Assembly (NCBI GenBank): GCA_021186555.1
Contig: JAJKFL010000006.1
Location: 45,580,138-45,644,137 of the forward strand
DNA: 64,000 nt
Direction: 5' to 3'
Origin: Reticulitermes speratus
Taxonomy: Eukaryota; Arthropoda; Insecta; Blattodea; Rhinotermitidae
Positions 62,301-64,000 of the stretch are shown here, piece by piece. The notes below the pieces were generated by a model, which saw only the letters and a list, made by a program, of their open reading frames with translations, was not told where the DNA came from and did not search any database. The translations under genes and the position numbers were made by a program. Numbering within the stretch: the first letter of the stretch is position 1; each line of letters starts with the position of its first letter.

Positions 62301-63851
62301 TGTCGATGTAACATCAGTGCATGGTAATGATGTCGATGTAACATCAGTGCATGGTAATGATGTCTATGTAACATCAGTGCATGGTAATGATGTCTATGTA
62401 ACATCAGTGCATGGTAATGATGTTGATGTAACATCAGTGCATGGTAATGATGTTGATGTAACATCAGTGCATGGTAATGATGTTGATGTAACATCAGTGC
62501 ATGGTAATGATGTTGATGTAAGATCTCGAGATTACTGGGCAACAGAGGAATGGAGGAGATAATTAGTTACATTGAACTGGAGACGACAGTAGAAAATGTG
62601 GTCATGAATTATTTTAACGTAATGTACCAGAATTTGCCTGGAAGGACTGAGGAAAACCATAAATCCTTGTGTCAGGATAGGCAGTCCCTGACTCAGGATT
62701 TAGTTTTGATATCACTTGTATGTGAGTCTGTAAATTACCACTCTCTCTGACCTCGCACTTATGTCTTACTTACTGGGCCAGTTTAAAATATTTCCCAAAT
62801 ATTATGTAGTGTACTGCAGGCAACAAATATTGCATATTGAGAGCTATCTGGCACACCTCTCTGTAAAACTTCCAAAAGCGAGATTTTAGGCTTTTGTCGT
62901 GATGTTACTGAATATTAAAATCTTCTGAGATGTTGTGCTCAGTCACTGGGTGAGTAGTTCCTGACATTTTGAAGGCCCATAGCATCTTCATCATCGACGG
63001 CAAGTGGGTCCCTGGTATGACCTGCCCAACAGAGCATCACATCCCTGTAAGAAATAACTGACACGAAGAGTAAAGTCCGAAAGTAAATCTCAAACATTAC
63101 AGAAGGATTACTTTTCATGGTGCCCGTGACAGACCAACAAGGTACTAGCATGTCAGGGATGATAGTAGTTTGTGTTTCAATTTCTCTGTAGCATCACTGT
63201 ACTGTTATGTGCCAACTTTCTCCATTACCAAATGTGTTAGTGCAGCGTGACATATGGTATTAGAATGTTAGGTGGATTATTGGGTATCTTATCTAAGGCT
63301 TATTTGTTTTTTCTGTCTCTCCAGATAAGTTTCTCAGCAATACCTCAATTATTCCATGACTTCCGCCTTCCAAATCCTTGCCAAGTCAACCATGAGTCAT
63401 CATATGTGTATAATTCAATTGCATAGACCCCATGTTACTGACATCATGCACATCAAACCATATACAGTAAAACCCCGATTTAATGTTCCCGCATTTAGTG
63501 AAATCCCGGATTTAGTGATGATTTTTTCATGTCCTGACAATAGCTACATATAAACAATGTAACCTCCATTTAATGAAAACCTCGATTTAGTGAAATATAT
63601 TCTAATCCCACAGCAATTCATTAAATAGGGGTTTTACTGTATATTGTTACATTCAATATCTCAGTGTTCCCACATTCTGCTTTTGAAACATTGCAGGGTG
63701 GCCACAGGCAACCCAGTTGTCTTTACGTTGTCACCTCCTGAATGCTACATGGAAATCAGGCATGGATATGGTACGTCAGGTGCACGCGTTGGGGGTCCAG
63801 TCCGTGTGGGGGACCCTCTCACTCTTATCATCTACATGCGCAGCAAATACG
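35242..63851 (+). CDS. ZP-domain secreted protein, seven exons, 3' end outside window
   Basis: The joined exons (35242-35313, 43225-43428, 53981-54140, 55693-55776, 58333-58466, 60882-61018, 63697-63851) give 315 complete codons in one frame. Every junction has GT/AG ends and matching phase (0,0,1,1,0,2,1). Order: signal peptide (about 1-25), Gly/acidic linker, a segment with VVFVADGSGYVPV, a ZP-N module with Cys151, Cys181, Cys201 and Cys246, and ZP-C beginning with Cys280 in PPECYMEIRHGYG. N-glycosylation sequons NET, NTT, NGS and NGT are present. ZP proteins polymerise in the extracellular matrix; insect members shape the apical matrix and cuticle. The furin site, transmembrane anchor and remaining ZP-C cysteines must lie beyond the window. 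The wording of ZP-C reminds me of the miniature/dusky class, but I cannot confirm the subfamily, so no symbol is given. The introns are full of tandem repeats. Confidence 0.85.
35314..35402 (+). promoter_or_regulatory. Intron 1 donor and start
   Basis: The donor GTAAGTCC is close to consensus. The intron runs to 43224 and is almost wholly tandem repeat and SINE material. Confidence 0.5.
35403..37970. repeat. 44-bp minisatellite (about 58 copies)
   Basis: The unit starts GTTGCTGTGTTACAGCTGCA and continues with CTGCACACTAGTGTACAAAC, then GTGT. Variants: GCTGTG/GCTCTG/GCGCTG, CAGCTG/CAACTG, CACTAG/ATTAG and GTGTG/GTATG, arranged in blocks. Each copy with TTACAG contains a passable 3' splice acceptor. 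It starts 90 bp downstream of the exon 1 donor. Confidence 0.97.
38065..38215 (-). mobile_element. SINE, family B, old 5' fragment
   Basis: The minus strand has GGTGCAGGCGGTCAGTCACC, CTCACCGCGGATTCCCGGGC, TCGAATCC and GGGATTTGTGGCGAAC, matching the family B head and B box. The 3' half is not recognisable. Confidence 0.6.
38216..38837. other. Intron 1 sequence, unannotated
   Basis: A short GATGATGGTAATAATAATAA microsatellite at about 38400-38435; otherwise nothing recognised. Confidence 0.45.
38838..39880. repeat. 40-bp minisatellite, degrading towards its 3' side
   Basis: The unit has TGATGGCTATTTGGTGACTG and TTTGATGGCTGTTTGATGAC. It is regular to about 39480, then breaks into irregular TTTGATGACTG pieces. 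The Ser/Asn/Gln/His-rich minus-strand frames are repeat translations. Confidence 0.96.
39881..40228. other. GC-richer unique block in intron 1
   Basis: It contains CACACACACACAC and a TTATCATTGGCTATGCTGG phrase. No exon is supported. A promoter-like role (CCAAT box on the - strand) is only a possibility. Confidence 0.35.
40229..41492. repeat. 53-bp minisatellite (about 24 copies) with higher-order repeats
   Basis: The unit starts TTGGTGTGCCGCAGTGCTCG and continues with GTTGGCGACCGTTGTGCCAA and GTGTCTCAGCAAG. A marker unit with a 3-bp deletion (TTGTGCCGTAG) recurs at 40547 and 41021, 474 bp apart (nine units). A second marker (AAATTTGTGTAAGCAG) recurs at 41121 and 41279. Because 53 is not divisible by three, open frames cycle through all three readings. 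Confidence 0.97.
41527..41712 (-). mobile_element. SINE, family E, diverged
   Basis: Minus-strand head GACAGCTCAGTCGATCAAAG, B box GGGGTTCGATTCC, body GTTAAAGCGGCCAGGGCGTG. Confidence 0.7.
41915..41960 (+). ncRNA. Hammerhead-like remnant
   Basis: Only the 3' half is kept: GGGCCGAAACATGTAGGAG. The CTGANGA half is unrecognisable. The sequence from here to 42396 shows nothing else. Confidence 0.3.
42397..42773. repeat. 19-bp minisatellite (about 20 copies)
   Basis: The unit is TTGTCTTCAGTACCTGTAC. Two copies read TTGTCTCATGTACCTGTAC. Frames rotate because the unit is 3n+1. Confidence 0.97.
42850..43224. other. Microsatellites ahead of exon 2
   Basis: ATTGAATTAC triplication, then (CAT)n and (CAC)n blocks to 42960, TTATTATTATTATTATTG near 43023, and ATTATTATCATCATT before the acceptor TTTTGTTAG at 43216-43224. 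Confidence 0.7.
43225..43428 (+). CDS. ZP gene exon 2: linker
   Basis: 68 codons, phase 0 at both ends: acceptor CTTTTGTTAG|TGG and donor TCG|GTGAGT. It encodes WFDSTLEQDVTSPEAAGGG, then a stretch with YAAYPGEQVDNSGGGS, LVPIVVPDNETEGL, and DSSEQNS. It is low in cysteine and has one N-glycosylation sequon (NET). There is no recognisable domain; as a mature N-terminal linker it would precede the ZP module. A satellite array starts 42 bp downstream. Confidence 0.75.
43470..46096 (+). repeat. 114-bp satellite, array 6 (about 23 copies), in intron 2
   Basis: Forward monomers starting at GCAGTCCGTACCGCGCAG. Variants alternate: CACTTCGTC in the first copies, then CACATTCCG and CACACTCCG; CAGTAAGTTAAT versus CAGTCAGTTAAT; ATGGCTG versus ATCGCTG. 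It begins just after exon 2, inside the transcribed gene. Confidence 0.97.
46097..46163 (+). repeat. Satellite end segment, copy 5
   Basis: TACGTGGGCAGAACGTAG through GTACATATAGTAACCACTGG and GCTTTTG, matching the other four. The TTAGAGGG tip is missing. Confidence 0.85.
46345..46605 (+). mobile_element. SINE, family F
   Basis: Head GCTACGGGCTGGACGAC, degraded B box CCGGGTTTTGATTACC, tail GTTAAGAATGCATGGAGCTG then TAACTCCACTC. Confidence 0.65.
46606..47162. other. Intron 2 sequence, unannotated
   Basis: A small TATGGCTGGCTGACTGAC repeat near 46889-46938. No gene recognised. Confidence 0.45.
47163..47345 (+). mobile_element. SINE, family F, short copy
   Basis: GGGGACATGCTAGCTCATGG head, GGTTCTGAGTTCGTGTC (B-box area), tail GATTAAGAATGGGTGGAGC. 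Confidence 0.5.
47411..47666 (-). mobile_element. SINE, family C
   Basis: Minus-strand head (complement of CAACCAACTGCGCCACCGCG), B-box complement GGGAATCGAACCCGCGACC, body with GTGCGGCCGGAAGGATTATG and CCGGCCGCCTTTACCCCC, 3' end GAGGTTGAGGCTCCCAGG. Confidence 0.88.
47842..48121 (+). mobile_element. SINE, family B, intact insertion
   Basis: GGCCGTGCCACGGCTCAGGC, B box GGTTCGATCCCCGG, body, 3' end GGGCCCTTCACCCAAAAAAG. A perfect 12-bp target-site duplication AACACGTGAAAC is at 47830-47841 and 48122-48133. Confidence 0.93.
48285..49212. repeat. 57-bp minisatellite (about 16 copies)
   Basis: The unit starts TGTTTACTAACATGCCACTA, then TGTTACCACAGACATGTTAT, then TGCGCTGCTACTGACAG. ATGCCAC and ATGTCAC copies alternate. 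The last four copies all carry an extra A (CTAATGTT), so that insertion has been amplified. A GTCAGCA repeat precedes it at 48191-48222. Confidence 0.97.
49213..49464. other. Short intron 2 spacer
   Basis: No gene or repeat seen. Confidence 0.5.
49465..51200. repeat. 30-bp minisatellite (about 57 copies), many indels
   Basis: The unit is GGCTTTACTGTTATGGGCAG plus TGTGTCTCAG. Substitution variants are GGGCGG, ACTATTA and GGGCCG; one-base losses include GGGGTGTC, CAGTGGTC and TTTACTTTATG; one insertion (CTTTGCATTCTCAG) is at about 50295. The ~600-residue frames in three readings are repeat translations. Confidence 0.97.
51366..51614 (+). mobile_element. SINE, family A
   Basis: GGTGGCCGTGCGGTCTAAGG, B box GTGTTCGAATCCCGCC, 3' end GGGGCTGTCGAGCCATGAAA. 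No clear target-site duplication. Confidence 0.9.
51691..52006. mobile_element. MITE with pogo/Tigger-like termini
   Basis: Terminal inverted repeats CAGTAGAACCTCGATTATCC and the inverse GGATAACCGAGGTTCTACTG, with TA on both sides: 316 bp and no transposase. The CAGTAGAACCTCG type of end is familiar from pogo/Tigger-group Tc1-mariner elements. The class is inferred from the termini only. Confidence 0.8.
52007..52440. other. Intron 2 sequence, possibly a decayed LINE
   Basis: The + strand at 52080-52330 has a charged, stop-broken reading (GRSRERRKTTQDASKDLN) reminiscent of LINE 3' regions; too weak to call. CCCCCC runs lie near 52380. Confidence 0.35.
52441..53012. repeat. 25-bp minisatellite (about 22 copies)
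   Basis: The unit is TGACAGTTATGTTGTTATGT plus TATGT. Variants are ACAGGTATG and TTATATTG, with a few shortened units near 52850-52910. Confidence 0.97.
53086..53307 (-). mobile_element. SINE, family A, 5'-truncated insertion
   Basis: The minus-strand copy ends in poly-A and begins just upstream of the B box (complement of GGCGGGATTCGAACCC). The A box is missing. A 13-bp target-site duplication is at 53073-53085 (GTAGGTCTATAAT) and 53308-53320 (GTAGGCCTATAAT), one mismatch. Without an A box it cannot be a source copy. Confidence 0.88.
53321..53980. other. 3' part of intron 2
   Basis: No repeat family or gene recognised. It ends in the acceptor TGTATCTGACAG at 53969-53980. Confidence 0.5.
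53981..54140 (+). CDS. ZP gene exon 3
   Basis: 160 bp, phase 0 to phase 1: acceptor TCTGACAG|GTG and donor GC|GTAGGT. It encodes VVFVADGSGYVPVTQVRSRP, then LHTDDLDYHHLAPIEAW and DRDYSRWRSNTTRVQ. It is rich in Asp/Tyr/Arg/His with one sequon (NTT) and has no known domain. It forms the stretch just before the ZP-N module. Confidence 0.82.
54141..55692. other. Intron 3
   Basis: No tandem array and no recognised element. The - strand frame at 54617-54931 has no recognisable domain and I do not support it. AT-rich from 55220 on. Acceptor TCATGTGTGCAG. Confidence 0.55.
55693..55776 (+). CDS. ZP gene exon 4: start of ZP-N
   Basis: 84 bp, phase 1 at both ends. It encodes (H)IEAECQDDYMKIRIGFNGSF and TGLLYSS, with the first ZP-N cysteine (Cys151) and the hydrophobic beta-strand pattern MKIRI typical of ZP-N. 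A sequon NGS is present. Donor TCAG|GTAAAT. Confidence 0.92.
56080..56260 (+). mobile_element. SINE, family B, old copy
   Basis: GCATGGCATAGCTCAGCGG head, eroded B box GATTTCAATCTCAGG, then AGTGGCACTGGGACAAG and GTATTTCGGTTTTCCCCTGT, clearly family B but diverged and short at the 3' end. Confidence 0.7.
57548..57577 (+). ncRNA. Hammerhead-like motif, degenerate
   Basis: CTGAAGG, short spacer, CGTTTGGCCGAAACATGTTG. The invariant A after GA(N)G is lost and helix II is poor. It is followed by AAAATCCCAGAAGAGTGTAG, the phrase also found in the 4543-4759 hairpin. Confidence 0.3.
57958..58131 (-). mobile_element. MITE, CAGTAAAACCCC type, copy 1
   Basis: 174 bp between CAGTAAACCCCTATTTAATG and AAATTGGGGTTTTACTG. 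Inverted-repeat ends and internal TTTAATG/CATTAAA echoes. It is the reverse complement of 63465-63639, about 94% alike by eye. TATA flanks one side. Confidence 0.8.
58333..58466 (+). CDS. ZP gene exon 5: ZP-N core
   Basis: 134 bp, phase 1 to phase 0: acceptor CACACAG|GC and donor ACT|GTAAGT. It encodes GYSYDPDCVYINGTGRDYYE, then FFIQLNRCGTLGRNTHHED and SRKAPT. It supplies the second and third ZP-N cysteines (Cys181, Cys201) in the order DPDC..NRCGT, the usual ZP-N spacing. A sequon NGT is present. Confidence 0.93.
58840..59262 (-). pseudogene. Non-LTR LINE ORF2 C-terminal fragment, broken
   Basis: On the - strand: VQIDRTIILSVVLYGYELSL, REEHRLRVFESGVLRKTF, GPKR, a stop, EMTGDWRKLHNGELHD, and further downstream RRDAYKFLVGKPKANRPLGR and PRHRWENTVKIDVGEI. 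This is the well-known post-RT segment of insect non-LTR retrotransposons (RLRVFE..LRK.FGPKR, then TG.WRKLHN.ELHD, then GKP...RPLGRPR.RWE). In-frame stops show it is dead. No RT catalytic motif is retained. It is the same family type as 3763-3992. Confidence 0.8.
59670..59760. repeat. Interspersed repeat H, copy 1
   Basis: GGGTGAGTGGTTCATGACAT then TTTGAAGG, CATCACCCAAAACACAGC, ATAACATCCCAGAAG. It is shared with 62943-63050; a third scrap (GCATCCCAGAAGACCTGAAT) is at about 60708. Confidence 0.6.
60882..61018 (+). CDS. ZP gene exon 6: end of ZP-N
   Basis: 137 bp, phase 0 to phase 2: acceptor TTGTTGCAG|AAA and donor GA|GTAAGT. It encodes KNFMWNTVTVQYNSLIEEEW, DEHFKVTCEYGYDF and WKTVTFPFLDV, with the fourth ZP-N cysteine (Cys246, VTCEY). 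The aromatic after the Cys is the typical ZP-N closing strand. Confidence 0.93.
61019..61680. other. Intron 6, 5' part
   Basis: No repeat family or gene recognised. Confidence 0.5.
61681..62520. repeat. 30-bp minisatellite, exactly 28 copies, in intron 6
   Basis: The unit is ACATCAGTGCATGGTAATGA plus TGTTGATGTA. All copies are full length with no indel. Only the TGTTGAT/TGTCGAT/TGTCTAT position varies, in runs, plus one GTACATG copy at 62221. The long frames on both strands are repeat translations inside an intron. Confidence 0.98.
62521..63464. other. Intron 6, middle part
   Basis: Includes interspersed repeat H copy 2 at 62943-63050 (GGGTGAGTAGTTCCTGACAT, then CAGAGCATCACATCCC). No gene. 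Confidence 0.5.
63465..63639 (+). mobile_element. MITE, CAGTAAAACCCC type, copy 2
   Basis: 175 bp between CAGTAAAACCCCGATTTAAT and ATAGGGGTTTTACTG, flanked by TATA on both sides, consistent with a TA target. It is the inverse of the copy in intron 4. Confidence 0.85.
63697..63851 (+). CDS. ZP gene exon 7: start of ZP-C
   Basis: 155 bp, phase 2 to phase 1: acceptor ACATTGCAG|G and donor ACG|GTAAAT. It encodes (E)VATGNPVVFTLSPPECYMEI, RHGYGTSGARVGGPV and RVGDPLTLIIYMRSKY. The PPECYMEI cysteine (Cys280) is the first of ZP-C, and VGDPLTL is the usual ZP-C strand. The remaining ZP-C cysteines and the C-terminal tail lie in exons beyond 64000. Confidence 0.93.
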
Positions 63852-64000
63852 GTAAATGTTGTTGACAGTCGGCTTGCAAAGCCTCTTGTCTGTGTGACTT
63901 CCCTACTTGACTAGCTTTTTTGTTACATTGTTATTGTCACAACTGAGAGGGACAGAACCACCAGCACAGTAAGTACTGTAGACCCTCGAATGAACGGACT

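Noticed and set aside
61622-62562. Repeat proteins on both strands of the 28-copy array
   Set aside because: The array is intronic and 30 bp is a multiple of three. It is flanked by exons 6 and 7 in good phase.

Overview
This is eukaryotic nuclear DNA, almost certainly from an insect with a large, repeat-rich genome. Three things support this: an arthropod-style zona pellucida (ZP) domain gene split by long introns, several families of tRNA-derived SINEs with A/B boxes and target-site duplications, and remnants of non-LTR LINE and mariner elements. A polyneopteran (cockroach/termite-like) source is my guess from the repeat style only. There are no bacterial-type genes, operons or CRISPR arrays. 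Most long open frames are artefacts of tandem repeats whose unit length is a multiple of three or whose frames rotate. Layout: positions 1-35,240 contain no gene I can support. They are built of (i) five of the six arrays of one 114-bp satellite (229-3234, 9271-10292, 11183-13457, 23063-24940, 26757-29211; the sixth is 43470-46096), lying in both orientations, five of them associated with the same ~70-80 bp end segment; (ii) unrelated minisatellites and microsatellites with units of 4-33 bp; (iii) tRNA-derived SINEs of at least six families, called A-F here; (iv) short inverted-repeat elements, several holding a hammerhead-ribozyme-like core (CTGANGA, a short helix, then GAAAC and ACATGT). Positions 35,242-63,851 carry the only convincing gene, a + strand ZP-domain protein. 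I reconstruct seven coding exons with compatible splice phases: 35242-35313 (signal peptide, inferred), 43225-43428, 53981-54140, 55693-55776, 58333-58466, 60882-61018 and 63697-63851. The 3' end lies beyond the window. The encoded part has a secretory leader, a Gly/acidic linker, a complete ZP-N module with four cysteines, and the start of ZP-C. Its introns are swollen by minisatellites (44, 40, 53, 19, 57, 30, 25 and 30 bp units), a 114-bp satellite array, SINEs, MITEs and a dead LINE. By hand tally, tandem arrays fill roughly 29 kb, about 46% of the window. The most unusual items are the 42-bp inverted repeat at 21830-22003 enclosing a near-canonical hammerhead core, the related inverted-repeat element at 29689-30542 with a minisatellite inside it, and the recurrent end segment of the 114-bp satellite, which looks like a transposon terminus next to TTAA.
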